Assembly (NCBI GenBank): GCA_021791715.1 | Contig: JAJYWB010000016.1 | Span: 1 to 64,000 of the forward strand | Reading direction: 5' to 3' | DNA: 64,000 nucleotides | DNA from: Planctomycetota bacterium | GTDB lineage: Bacteria; Planctomycetota; Planctomycetia; Isosphaerales; Isosphaeraceae | Shown here: positions 7,439-17,014 of the stretch, piece by piece | Position numbering within the stretch: position 1 is the first letter of the stretch | How the letters are laid out: the number at the start of each line of letters is the position of its first letter | Notes under the pieces: model-generated | What the model was told of the DNA's origin: nothing | Seen by the model: only the letters and a program-made list of their open reading frames with translations | The model's database searches: none | Made by a program: the position numbers and the translations under genes

Positions 7439-8986
7439 ATGCGTGGTCGGTCGGTCGTGATCGTCGGTGCGGGCCCCGGGGGATTGGCGAGCGCGCTTTT
7501 GCTCCGATCGCTTGGGTTTCGGGTTACACTGCTTGAGCGGAAAGACAAGGTCGGCGGTCGGACGTCGACGATCGAGCGGGAAGGCTTTCGGTTCGATCTG
7601 GGACCGACCTTTTTTTTGTATCCCCAGGTGTTGGAATCGATTTTCGCCGCGGTCGGCAAACGGCTCGACGACGAGATCGAACTCGTCCGGCTCGATCCGC
7701 AATACCGGCTGATCTTCGGCGCTGGAGGCGAACTTCCGGCCACGCCTCGCGTCGAACGGATGGAGGCGGCGATCGCCGCGCTCTCTCCCGCCGATTCGCT
7801 TCGATTTCGCGATTTCTTAAATGATAACCGCGAAAAAATGAAGAGATTTCAAAGCGTTCTTGAACGACCTTTCCTCGGCTGGCGCGACGTTCTCTCTCCC
7901 GATTTGATCAAAATGTTGCCGTTGTTGCGTCCGTGGCTTTCGCTCGACGGCGAGCTTTCGCGTTATTTTCGCGACCCGCGGGTTCGGCTCGCACTCACGT
8001 TCCAGTCAAAATATTTAGGGATGTCTCCTTTTAATTGTCCTAGTTTGTTTTCGATACTTTCGTTTTTGGAATACGAATACGGCGTGTTTCATCCGATCGG
8101 CGGTTGCGGAGCGGTGAGCGAAACGATGGCGCGGATCGCTCGCGAGGCCGGGGTCGACGTTCGATTGGGGGAGGACGTCGAGGAGATTCTCTTTGAAGGA
8201 CGACGAGCCCGCGGCGTTCGGACTCGCTCGGGCGAATACGCGTGCGACGCTCTCGTGATCAACGCCGATTTCGCCGGAGCGATGAATCGTCTCGTCCCCG
8301 ATTCGCTCCGCGCTCGCTGGACCGATCGGAAGATCGCCCGCAAGAAATTTTCTTGCTCGACCTTCATGATGTATCTGGGTGTGAAAGGGCTTTACGATCA
8401 TCTTGATCATCATACGATTTATCTGACTGAGAATTACGAGCGAAACCTCGAAGAGATCGAACGAACCCACGTTCTCTCGCGAGATCCGTCGTTTTACGTC
8501 CAAAACGCGTGCGTCACCGATCCCTCTCTCGCACCAAGAGGTATGAGCACGCTTTACGTTCTGGTTCCCGTTTCGCATCGGCACAAAAATATCGACTGGA
8601 AGGTCGAGGCGCCCGCGTATCGCGAACTCGTTCTCGACCGGCTGGGCAAGATCGGTCTCGGCGACGTACGCTCGCGTATCGTGTATGAGCGTATGATTAC
8701 TCCGGCGGATTGGGAGGGGGATTTCAATATTTATCGAGGCGCGACGTTCAATCTGGCGCATAATCTGGGTCAGATGCTTCATCTTCGCCCTCGTAATCGC
8801 TTCGAGGATCTCGACGGCGTTTATCTCGTCGGCGGCGGGACGCATCCGGGCAGCGGTTTGCCCGTGATCTTCGAGTCGGCGCGGATCACGTCGAGGCTGC
8901 TCGCGAACGACCTGGGAGCGACGGTCGATTGGGCCGAGGTCGCCCCCGCGCCGATTCCCGAACCGACATTCGCCGAGGTCGCTTGA
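7439..8986 (+). CDS. carotenoid (squalene/phytoene-type) desaturase or oxidase, CrtN/CrtP-like
   Basis: This is a 515-residue FAD amine-oxidase-family protein. It has an N-terminal dinucleotide-binding motif (VIVGAGPGGLASALLL at residues 6-21), GGRTST, a FDLGPTFFLYP segment typical of the CrtI/CrtN group, and the C-terminal FAD segment YLVGGGTHPGSGLP. The ATG at 7439 has GGAGGAG 10 bases upstream; the frame is open before it but without a binding site. It is the first gene of a tightly packed five-gene operon: the next start lies one base after this stop. With an aldehyde dehydrogenase, acyltransferase and glycosyltransferase downstream, it most likely acts on a C30 backbone (4,4'-diapo-carotenoid made from squalene, as described for planctomycetes). 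Whether it desaturates or oxidises the terminal methyl cannot be read from sequence. Confidence 0.88.
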   Translation: MRGRSVVIVGAGPGGLASALLLRSLGFRVTLLERKDKVGGRTSTIEREGFRFDLGPTFFLYPQVLESIFAAVGKRLDDEIELVRLDPQYRLIFGAGGELPATPRVERMEAAIAALSPADSLRFRDFLNDNREKMKRFQSVLERPFLGWRDVLSPDLIKMLPLLRPWLSLDGELSRYFRDPRVRLALTFQSKYLGMSPFNCPSLFSILSFLEYEYGVFHPIGGCGAVSETMARIAREAGVDVRLGEDVEEILFEGRRARGVRTRSGEYACDALVINADFAGAMNRLVPDSLRARWTDRKIARKKFSCSTFMMYLGVKGLYDHLDHHTIYLTENYERNLEEIERTHVLSRDPSFYVQNACVTDPSLAPRGMSTLYVLVPVSHRHKNIDWKVEAPAYRELVLDRLGKIGLGDVRSRIVYERMITPADWEGDFNIYRGATFNLAHNLGQMLHLRPRNRFEDLDGVYLVGGGTHPGSGLPVIFESARITSRLLANDLGATVDWAEVAPAPIPEPTFAEVA

Positions 8987-8987
8987 T

Positions 8988-10553
8988 ATGTCTTCTTTGC
9001 TTGCGAAAGCCGATCGACAAATATCGACCGATTCGACGTGCGACGAGGCTACTCGGAACCGTTCGGTCGCCGTTGTCGGGGAAGATTCGATTCGCGAACG
9101 ATTGATCATCGCTCGAGAAGCGCGGAAACGTTGGGAACGGCTATCGATCGGTGAACGCGTCGGTTTTCTCCCCGAGTTCCGCCGTCGAATCGTCGATCGA
9201 GCCGCCGAACTCGCTCAATCGACTCTTGTTCGATGCCGGTCGACCCGCGCCGAGAAGGTCGTCGCCGAGGTCGTCCCGCTTGTCGAGGCGTGCGAATATC
9301 TCGAAAAATCCGCCGCGAAAGTGCTCGCTCCGCGACGGCTCGGAGCTCGAGGTCGACCCCTCTGGCTCATGGGGGTTACAAGCGTCGTCGAGCGCGTCCC
9401 GCTCGGCGTCGTTCTGATCGTCGCGCCTTCAAATTATCCTTTGATGCTCGCGGGAATTCAGGCGCTCCAGGCGATCGTCGCCGGCGACGCGGTGATCTGG
9501 AAACCGGGCGAGGGAGGAACGAAGTCGGCGCTTTTATTCGCCGAAATCGCGCGTTCCGCGGGGCTCGACCCCGATTTACTAATCGTCACCGATGAAACCG
9601 TCGATTCGGCCAAACGTGCGATCGAAGCCGGCGTGGATAAAGTGATCTTTACGGGTTCGGCGAATTCGGGACGAGCGATTCTCGCGTCGCTCGCGCCCAG
9701 GCTAACGCCCGCGACGCTCGAGCTTTCGGGATGCGACGCGTGTTTTATCCTCGCCGACGCCGATCTCGACCTTGTCTCCAAATCGCTCGCGTTCGGGCTT
9801 CGTTTCAACGGCAGCGAAACCTGCATCGCACCCCGTCGAGTGTTCGTACATCGCTCACGCGCCGACGAACTTGAATCCAAACTCAAACGAGCGATCGTCG
9901 ACGTACCAAATTATACATACGAAGGTATAAACAAAATAAACGCGATTCGAATGTTGGACGATGCGATCTCGGGGGGCGCCCGCGTCGTCGCGGGAGCGAT
10001 TCATCAAGGCAATAATACCAATATATCGCCATCAATCGAAACTCCGTTGATTCTCGCCGACGTCGACCCGCGTTGCGAACTGATGCGTTCCGATCTTTTT
10101 ATGCCGTGGATGACGATCGTTCGATACGACTCGGTTCGAGAAGCTCTCGACGCCGATTCGATCTGTCCATATGCGCTCGGGGCTTCGATTTTCGGCGACG
10201 AAAACGAGGCTCGAGAGCTCGCTCGCGAGCTTCGCGCGGGGTCGATCGTGATTAACGATTTGATCACGCCCACGGCCGATCCCAGGCTTCCGTTCGGCGG
10301 ATTCGGTTCGAGCGGATTCGGTTCAACCCGAGGCGCCGAGGGTTTGCTCGATCTGACCGCGGCCCGCGTCGTTTCGACCTCGCGCGCCCGGTTTAAACCG
10401 CACCTCGATCCCGTGAGAGAGGTCGACGAAGCTTTAATTACTTCCTACCTGCATTTGAAACACGGACATAAGAGCGGCTTCTTGCGTTCGCTCCGGTCCT
10501 TGTTGCACGCCGCCCGCGAGCGGCGAATTGAATCCACGCGGACCGGTTCATGA
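8988..10553 (+). CDS. aldehyde dehydrogenase of carotenoid pathway (AldH/CrtNc-like)
   Basis: This 521-residue NAD(P)-dependent aldehyde dehydrogenase has SNYPLML (the Asn of the oxyanion pocket), KPGEGGTKSA (cofactor Lys), VIFTGSANSGRAI (the FTGS loop), catalytic Glu245 in LELSG and the nucleophile Cys279 in NGSETC. The C terminus has PFGGFGSSGFG as in active family members. The start follows the desaturase stop by one base and the stop overlaps the next frame, so it is embedded in the carotenoid operon. In staphyloxanthin-type and planctomycete C30 pathways such an enzyme oxidises the terminal aldehyde of diapolycopenal or diaponeurosporenal to the carboxylic acid that is then glycosylated. 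That role is inferred from context and family. Confidence 0.88.
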   Translation: MSSLLAKADRQISTDSTCDEATRNRSVAVVGEDSIRERLIIAREARKRWERLSIGERVGFLPEFRRRIVDRAAELAQSTLVRCRSTRAEKVVAEVVPLVEACEYLEKSAAKVLAPRRLGARGRPLWLMGVTSVVERVPLGVVLIVAPSNYPLMLAGIQALQAIVAGDAVIWKPGEGGTKSALLFAEIARSAGLDPDLLIVTDETVDSAKRAIEAGVDKVIFTGSANSGRAILASLAPRLTPATLELSGCDACFILADADLDLVSKSLAFGLRFNGSETCIAPRRVFVHRSRADELESKLKRAIVDVPNYTYEGINKINAIRMLDDAISGGARVVAGAIHQGNNTNISPSIETPLILADVDPRCELMRSDLFMPWMTIVRYDSVREALDADSICPYALGASIFGDENEARELARELRAGSIVINDLITPTADPRLPFGGFGSSGFGSTRGAEGLLDLTAARVVSTSRARFKPHLDPVREVDEALITSYLHLKHGHKSGFLRSLRSLLHAARERRIESTRTGS

Positions 10554-10582
10554 TTCGATTAAATAATATGGAGAATTTGAAT

Positions 10583-12148
10583 ATGTCGGCGCGTACAGGA
10601 AGAATCGGGATCGTCGGAGGCGGGCTCGGCGGGTTGGCTTCGGCCGTGGTGCTCGCCGCTCGGGGTTACGACGTAACCTTGTGGGATAAAAACGCGTGGT
10701 TGGGAGGCAAGGCGGCGATCCTTGAGGAGGGAGGATATCGGTTCGACATGGGGCCGACGATCCTCTTGATGCCTTCGGTTCTCAAACGAATCTTCGCCGA
10801 AGCGGGGCTCGAATTAAGCGATCGGCTCGATTTAATCCCGCTCGATCCTCAATGGCGCTCGTTTTTCTCCGACGGTTCCACGCTCGATTTGCACGCCGAT
10901 ATCGCGGCGATGAAGCGCGAACTCAAGGCGTTCGCACCCGAGTCTTCGGCCGCCGAGGGATACGCGTCGTTCCTCGAACTTTCGGACCGGTTGAGAAAAA
11001 TTTCCGATAAATTTTTCTTCTGGCGGCCGATCGGTTCCGTTATGGACATGTTTGATCCAAAAACGACCTTTCAGGCGTCGATGTTGGCCGACGTGCTGCG
11101 GATGCGGCCCTGGTCGACCGTCGCCGCGACGGTTCGATCGTTCGTTTCCGAACCTCGCGTGGCGCAAATGCTTGATCATTTCACGCAATATGTCGGTTCG
11201 GCGCCCGATCTCTCTCCCGCGATCCTCTGCTCGATCGCGCAGATGCAAACGGGCGAGGGCGTCTGGTATCCCAAAGGAGGAACCCGCGCCGTCCCGCTGG
11301 CGTTGCTCGAACTCGCGAGGGAACTCGGTGTCGAGATTCATTCGAATACTCTGATCCGTAAAATCTTGATCGATGAATCGACAAGGCGCGCGGCGGGAGT
11401 TGAAACCGCCGAGGGGGAACGGATCGAACTCGCCGCGGTCGTCTCCAACGCCGACTCGGTCCGCACGCATCGCGAGCTGCTTCCCGAGAAGATCGCTCGA
11501 CCGTTTCTCCGCCGCCGCGGCTACGAGCCCGCGTGCTCGGGCGTCGTCTTGTACCTGGGTTTAAGTAAACGTTATGAACACCTGTTGCATCACAATTTTG
11601 TTTTTTCCTCCGATCCGCACGCCGAATTTCGAGCGATTTACGATCGAGGCGAGCCCGCGGCCGATCCCACGTGCTACTTGTGCGCTCCCGCGGCGACGGA
11701 GCCCGAAGTCGCTCCCGAGGGAGGCGAGGCGTTGTACGTTCTGGTTCATACTCCTTATTTGCGGCGGGGACACGATTGGAACGAGATGTTCCCAAGATAT
11801 CGTGATGTCATTATTGATAAACTGAAACGGCACGGCGGGATGGCCGACATCGAGGAACGGATTCGTGTCGAGCGATATCTAACGCCCGAGGATATTCACC
11901 GACGTTATGGAGTTCTTGACGGAGCGATTTACGGATTGGCGAGCCACGGGCGTTGGGGCGGGGCGTTCAAGCCCGTGAACCGCAGTCCCGACGTTTCCGG
12001 GCTTTATCTCGCCGGGGGCTCGGCGCATCCGGGACCTGGGATGCCGCCTTCGCTGATGTCGGGCTGGATCGCCGCCGACGCGCTCGCACGCGACGCGATC
12101 GTCGCTCCCGCTCGCGATCGTGCGGTTCGACAAGTTCAAACCGTCTGA
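10583..12148 (+). CDS. second carotenoid desaturase/oxidase, CrtI/CrtN family
   Basis: This is 521 residues from the ATG at 10583, which has GGAGA 8 bases upstream. An earlier in-frame ATG at 10550 overlaps the aldehyde dehydrogenase stop in ATGA form but has no binding site. FAD motif IGIVGGGLGGLASAVVL comes first, then GGKAAILEEGGYRFDMGPT, and the C-terminal LYLAGGSAHPGPGMPPS. It is a diverged paralogue of the first gene in the operon: the same architecture with different N- and C-terminal motifs. One of the pair probably desaturates squalene or phytoene-like C30 substrate and the other acts as terminal oxidase, as CrtN and CrtP do. Assignment between them is not possible here. The following acyltransferase starts 16 bases after the stop. 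Confidence 0.87.
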   Translation: MSARTGRIGIVGGGLGGLASAVVLAARGYDVTLWDKNAWLGGKAAILEEGGYRFDMGPTILLMPSVLKRIFAEAGLELSDRLDLIPLDPQWRSFFSDGSTLDLHADIAAMKRELKAFAPESSAAEGYASFLELSDRLRKISDKFFFWRPIGSVMDMFDPKTTFQASMLADVLRMRPWSTVAATVRSFVSEPRVAQMLDHFTQYVGSAPDLSPAILCSIAQMQTGEGVWYPKGGTRAVPLALLELARELGVEIHSNTLIRKILIDESTRRAAGVETAEGERIELAAVVSNADSVRTHRELLPEKIARPFLRRRGYEPACSGVVLYLGLSKRYEHLLHHNFVFSSDPHAEFRAIYDRGEPAADPTCYLCAPAATEPEVAPEGGEALYVLVHTPYLRRGHDWNEMFPRYRDVIIDKLKRHGGMADIEERIRVERYLTPEDIHRRYGVLDGAIYGLASHGRWGGAFKPVNRSPDVSGLYLAGGSAHPGPGMPPSLMSGWIAADALARDAIVAPARDRAVRQVQTV

Positions 12149-12164
12149 TTCGAGGTGTGCGAGC

Positions 12165-12998
12165 ATGAATCGCCTTGCCGAAGTCGAAACAGGTTCGGTC
12201 GATCGCGCCGCCGACGATCTTCCTCGTAAGCGATCGGCTCGTTTATACCATTATTTCTTCCTCTATGTACGCCATTACTTATCCAAACGCTTGCACGCGG
12301 TACGGATCGCGCGCGAGGATTCGATACCCGTGATTCCTCCAGGCCCGCTCGTCGTCGTTCTCAACCATCCGTCGTGGTGGGATCCGTTGATCGGGTTTAT
12401 GATCGCCGATCTCATCCCCGATCGCGAGCATTACGCGCCGATTGATTCGCATGCTCTTACGAAATACCGATTTTTCGAACGCCTCGGTTTCTTCGGGGTC
12501 GAACCGCGATCGATTCGTGGAACGCGAGCGTTTCTCCGAATTTCCGAGTCGATCTTCGCGCCGGGGCGGCCCGAATCGGCGATCTGGATCACGGCGCAGG
12601 GGACATTTGTCGATCCAAGGGCTCGCCCTGTGACGATTCGTCCCGGCGTATCTCGACTCGCCTCCCGGCTCGATCGGGGGACGATTCTTCCGCTCGCGCT
12701 CGAACTGACGTTCTGGAATGAGCGGTCGCCCGAGGCGCTCGCTCGATTCGGCAAGCCGATCTCGATCGTTCCTGGAATTTCGGCCGACGAATATCAACAT
12801 ACGATCGAAGCCGAACTCGAAGCCGCGCTCGATTCGCTCGCGCGAGATTCGATCTCGAGAGATCCCGCACGATTCAAAATCCTTCTCAAAGGTCGTTCGG
12901 GAGTCGGCGGAATCTACGACATTTGGCGCCGCTTGAAAGCATGGATCGCCCTCGAGCGTTTTCGTCCCGAACACGGATCGGAAATCGGCGAATCCTAA
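12165..12998 (+). CDS. PlsC-type 1-acyltransferase of the carotenoid operon
   Basis: This is 277 residues from the ATG at 12165 (GAGGTG 7 bases upstream; the open frame reaches back into the previous gene). The acyltransferase signature NHPSWWD (His68, Asp73; HX4D) is present, then GVEPRSIRGTRAFL and ITAQGTFVDPRARP, which stands in for the usual EGTRS block. The latter block, with Gln-Gly-Thr, is slightly unusual. In staphyloxanthin-like pathways the last steps are glycosylation and then acylation of the sugar; the neighbouring gene is the glycosyltransferase, so this gene likely adds the fatty acid (CrtO-like role, although the protein is PlsC-like). It probably works at the inner face of the membrane. 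Confidence 0.85.
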   Translation: MNRLAEVETGSVDRAADDLPRKRSARLYHYFFLYVRHYLSKRLHAVRIAREDSIPVIPPGPLVVVLNHPSWWDPLIGFMIADLIPDREHYAPIDSHALTKYRFFERLGFFGVEPRSIRGTRAFLRISESIFAPGRPESAIWITAQGTFVDPRARPVTIRPGVSRLASRLDRGTILPLALELTFWNERSPEALARFGKPISIVPGISADEYQHTIEAELEAALDSLARDSISRDPARFKILLKGRSGVGGIYDIWRRLKAWIALERFRPEHGSEIGES

Positions 12999-13011
12999 AA
13001 TAGAAAAATAT

Positions 13012-14241
13012 ATGCTTGTTGATATTGTTTCAACTCTGGCGTTTCTGTTCGCTCTCATCCCGACGCTGTTGTTTCTGGCGAATCTTCGGCTGTATCGGCC
13101 GCCCGGTTTCGCCGGAGGGTCGGCGGCGAGCGATCGATCCACTAGTGATAATCAATATAATCATAATGAAAAAGCAATCGATCAGCCGTCGGTTTCGATT
13201 CTGATTCCCGCGCGGAACGAGGAGGGGGCGATCGGCGCCGCGATTGAGGCGGCGCTCGCGAGCCGGGGGATCGATTTTGAGATCATCGTGCTCGACGATC
13301 ACTCAACCGACGCGACGGCTGAGATCGTCGCTCGATATCACGACCGAGACCCGCGCGTCAGGCTCGCGAAAGGTCCCGAACTTCCTCGCGGTTGGTGCGG
13401 CAAACAGCACGCTTGTTCGATCCTGGCGAGCCTCGCCGAACGTCCCCTGCTCCTCTTCCTCGACGCCGACGTTCGCCTGGAGCCCGACGGAGTCGCTCGG
13501 GCCGTTTCGTTTCTGCGAGAATCGCACGCCGATCTCGTCAGCGGGGTTCCTCGACAAATTACGATCGGATTGCTTGAGAAGATGCTTATTCCTTTAATAC
13601 ATTTTGTCTTGTTGGGATTTTTACCGATCGCGCGGATGCGGAGGAGTCGAAGCCCCGCGTACGCCGCAGGGTGCGGACAATTGTTTTTGACCGGACGATC
13701 GGCTTATGCGCAATCGGGCGGGCATTCGATGATTCGTTCGTCGCTCCACGACGGGATAACGTTGCCCCGCGCCTACCGACGCTCGGGGCTCTCGACCGAC
13801 CTGTTCGACGCGACCGAGATCGCATCGTGCCGGATGTACGCTAGCGCCGCCGAGGTTTGGCGCGGGCTCGCCAAGAACGCGACCGAGGGACTCGGCGCGC
13901 CGAATCGAATTGTACCCATATCAATCCTATTAATCGGTGGGCAAGTCGTCCCGTTCGTCTTGGCTTTGTTTTGGCCGTTTCTTGATTCGACATCGCGGAC
14001 GGCGACGGTCGCGGGGATTTCGCTCGCGTGGACGCCTCGATTGCTCTCGACGATTCGGTTTCGTCAGTCGCCGCTCGGCGCTTTGCTTCACGCCCCCGCG
14101 GTTGCGATCCTCGTTTTGATTCAATGGTATGCGCTCGTTCGCCGGCTGCGCAAAGCGCCTTCAAACTGGCGCGGCAGGCCGTACGTTCCGGGAGATGCGG
14201 ACGAGCCGGCGAGCGACGCGATCCAATCGATTTCTATTTGA
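13012..14241 (+). CDS. membrane glycosyltransferase family 2 (CrtQ/HpnB-like)
   Basis: This 409-residue protein has an N-terminal membrane helix (about residues 2-24), a GT2 catalytic domain and C-terminal membrane segments (about 300-320 and 360-380). The motifs are VSILIPARNEEGAI at the nucleotide-sugar site, IIVLDDHSTDAT, the GWCGKQHA segment shared with CrtQ/HpnB-type enzymes, and FLDADVRL for the metal-binding DXD. It is the last gene of the carotenoid operon (13 bases after the acyltransferase stop). The expected reaction is glucosylation of a C30 carotenoic acid. A hopanoid-linked role as in HpnB is the alternative, but no hopanoid gene is nearby. Confidence 0.86.
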   Translation: MLVDIVSTLAFLFALIPTLLFLANLRLYRPPGFAGGSAASDRSTSDNQYNHNEKAIDQPSVSILIPARNEEGAIGAAIEAALASRGIDFEIIVLDDHSTDATAEIVARYHDRDPRVRLAKGPELPRGWCGKQHACSILASLAERPLLLFLDADVRLEPDGVARAVSFLRESHADLVSGVPRQITIGLLEKMLIPLIHFVLLGFLPIARMRRSRSPAYAAGCGQLFLTGRSAYAQSGGHSMIRSSLHDGITLPRAYRRSGLSTDLFDATEIASCRMYASAAEVWRGLAKNATEGLGAPNRIVPISILLIGGQVVPFVLALFWPFLDSTSRTATVAGISLAWTPRLLSTIRFRQSPLGALLHAPAVAILVLIQWYALVRRLRKAPSNWRGRPYVPGDADEPASDAIQSISI

Positions 14242-14371
14242 GTCGTTGAGTTGTATAATTAAATAGAAATAATTATGTTTCGATTGATCGAGATTGGATC
14301 GTCCGATCGACTTTCATTTTATGAACGGTCTATTCCGAACAAGCCGATTTGGTTATTATAAAAAGGGAGAA

Positions 14372-14924
14372 ATGCGTCGTCGCGATCCGATACAGCCGTT
14401 TTTCTGGATCGCCGGCGATCCGAATGGTAAACTTCGAGCGTATCATGGGGCGATTTCATCTCAAACAGAAGGATTGAATTTCAGGGGATCGGCCTTTGCC
14501 CAGGATCGTTCGTCCGATGAAATCGGGTCGCGATAATCTTCCCCGAGTCGGTAGCGAATGAAAATGTCTTGGAGTACGCGTACCTCCCGATCGAAATTCC
14601 GATATCGACCTGGATTCGAGGGGAAATGTGCTTCTGAATCGGAAGGGGATGTCGGTCTCGGAGGATTGGAGAAATCTTCCCGGACATTTGATCCCTGAAG
14701 AACTCGATGACGGCCGGAATAATGCGAGAGGGAAAGGGATGAGAGTTTACGTTCACGGATCGGGCCGATTTGAAGAGATGAACGTTACGGAGCAATTGAC
14801 GATGTTTTTGAAGGAGGGTTCGCGATCGAACGGAGTGGTCGCACCCGTCGAATCGAGCGATTTGCAACGATTTCAAGCGAATTTAGCCGCTACGCGATCG
14901 GATTGGTTTATCGACGAGAATTAA
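14372..14924 (+). pseudogene. broken unknown gene with two apparent frameshifts
   Basis: The reading frame that starts at ATG 14372 (GGGAG just upstream) gives protein-like text with GDPNGKLRAYHGAIS and GSAFAQDRSSDE. It then runs into a stop at 14534. Sense continues in a second frame from about 14521 to 14617 (NVLEYAYLPIEIPIST, ending in a TGA). It continues again in a third frame from about 14616 to the TAA at 14922 (for example GKGMRVYVHGSGRFEEMNVT and NLAATRSDWF). Read together they give one roughly 180-residue product without low-complexity character. I do not recognise the family. The gene ends four bases before the broken TPR gene, so the two were probably an operon. Sequencing error is an alternative to decay. 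Confidence 0.4.
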
Positions 14925-14928
14925 AACG

Positions 14929-16243
14929 ATGGAATCATTTACGCCGATTATTAATTCGGAATACAAAAGATACGCGGAGCTGCTGCTTCGACATCATTAC
15001 ATTTTATGCGCCGGTATTGAGGAAAGTGAGGAAATCGAATCGATCGAGGATGAGATGGCGGCTATCTGGGACCGACTCGACGAAATTCAGCGCGCAAGCC
15101 TCGCCGGGCTCGGCTCGGATCAGAATTGGGTGCGTCGCAACGGCGAGCCTGCGCCGAACGCGAGGAAACGTGAGGAAGTTACCGAGCAAGAGAAGCGATC
15201 GCTTGACAGATCGATTCAATCTCATGATTGGCATTCCTGCTTATATTATATTAGGATTTGTCAATCGTGGTATTCTAAGGATTCTTTGGCGACAATTCGA
15301 TCGGTCGCATGGATGAATCTCGGATTACCTGAAATCGCGACTCCTTTTTTGGATTTTGCCGCCAAACTTCAACCAAAGGACGGGATCATCTTGTTTCAGT
15401 CGCTGGCGAACACGTTACGATTTCATCCAAAAGACGCTCTGGAGAGAGCCGGGAAAATCGTCGAGCAACCCGATCATCATCCGATCTTGGCCGTCGTTTT
15501 CTCAATTTTAATTCTGGCGGCAAAAAATACAAGTGTTCTTTCAGAGCGTGATATTCTATCACTCAGAAATAAATTAAAATCATCACTTGTAAGATTAAAG
15601 ATTGAATCACCCGACAATCCAGAATTGGTCATAATTTTTCAATTTGCGGGAGATTGTTACGTCGCGCTTGATCAAATCTACGAAGCGATTCAATGCTACG
15701 AAAAAGGATTGTCGATCGAGCCGGAGAACACGCAGTTATTGTTCGCGAGAAGCGTTCTTCTGTCGAGGATTAATCTCGGATGATTCTGTGGAATCGTTTT
15801 CGCGAGCGATTGAACCGGGAGCGGATGACGCAAAAACATATTTATTACTAGCTACATATGACATAAGAAACAGAGATTTTAAGAAGAGCTTGGATTATTG
15901 CGAGAGAGGATTGGCGAAGGCTTAATCCGATCCAAACGTTTCTAGCCTTATCAAATCGAGGCTTCTCGAAATCTACGCGATATGCAAGTGCGAATCGTCA
16001 TTCCCTGATCAAGACGTGGAATCCCTTTTCCGGCAAGCGATTGATCTTGATCCGCTCGAACCTCGGATCGCGAACAATCTTCAAGTATTTCTTTCGACTC
16101 GATCGAATCACTCGAAGACCAATTGGCAGGATAATCATGTCGATCCGATTAAGAGACTTCATCCTTCGGCGTTCTTAAACGATCCTCCTTTTTCTCAACT
16201 TTATCAAGATATGCATAGATTATTATCACTGACTGCCGTTTAG
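14929..16243 (+). pseudogene. broken TPR-domain gene (one frameshift, one stop codon)
   Basis: The intact start ATG 14929 opens a 284-residue frame. It has a helical N-terminal region and the TPR-like repeat FAGDCYVALDQIYEAIQCYE near its end, and stops at TGA 15781. Skipping one base at 15778 restores sense: DDSVESFSRAIEPGADD and then another TPR-like repeat to a TAA at 15923. The same frame continues past the TAA with SLIKSRLLEIYAICK and LFRQAIDLDPLEPRIANN to a natural stop at 16241-16243. The intact product would be about 438 residues, with at least three TPR units for protein-protein contacts. GC content and codon use here are lower than in neighbouring genes, as expected for decaying or acquired DNA. 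Confidence 0.65.
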
Positions 16244-17014
16244 TCTAATATCAGAATATTCTTAATATTATTAATATAATGTTATCAAAAATTATAAAAT
16301 CAAAGTGCGTAGATTATTTATGTGTTTCAATGGCTTTGAGTGACGGCCGTCGCCATTCCGTCTGTGCGAGAAAAGCTCTTCTTCCAATTCTTTTTTCGAA
16401 CGATAAAGGCGAAGATTTGCTTAATCCGATCCACCACGAACCGCTCCCGGACGTGAACTCGAACTTGATGCGATATCCGAGACGCTTCTCGAACCTTCTC
16501 ATATCGATCTCGGGATTTAGAGGTCCATAAATAACCGCCACGATACGAATTTCGACCCCGCGCGATCCGACGATCGCGGCTTCGACTTATAGAATGGATT
16601 TGAAGAGTACATTCCTTCGGCTTCTTCTCCGCAAGCTTTCGCAATCTCTGGAATTGGCGAATCGTGAAACGTTTGTTAAACTTAATTGGGTCGATTGTGG
16701 CGAAAAAACAACGTCGAATCGCCGTGCGGAGGCGCCGCGATCAAGTGAGATTTCTCCTTGTTTTCCGGGCTTTCAGCCGTCTAGAACGGCGTCTCGAGCC
16801 GCGCGATCGATTCGATCGAGATTCTCCAGAATCTGTTTGACATTCGAGGACGAAAGCCTTTATCATGGATGCGTTAAGGGTCGATGATGATGAAAGCTCA
16901 CCCAAACCGGCGATCGCGCATGAATCGCCCCACGCCTCGATACACCCGCCTTGGTTTGATGCTTCAGGCCGAAATCACAGGGCTTCGGCCTCCAACCTCA
17001 TCGGAGAGCGCGAC
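16244..17014. other. 771-bp AT-richer gap with possible gene remnant
   Basis: This lies between the broken TPR gene and the DUF1549 cassette. It is less GC-rich than its surroundings. On the minus strand, 16314-16577 reads as a sensible 80-odd-residue stretch (VAVIYGPLNPEIDMRRFEKR, then FTSGSGSWWIGLSK) with no good start and a stop just upstream, so it may be a fragment of a lost gene. The last 150 bp must hold the promoter of the cassette. Nothing else was recognised. Confidence 0.4.
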
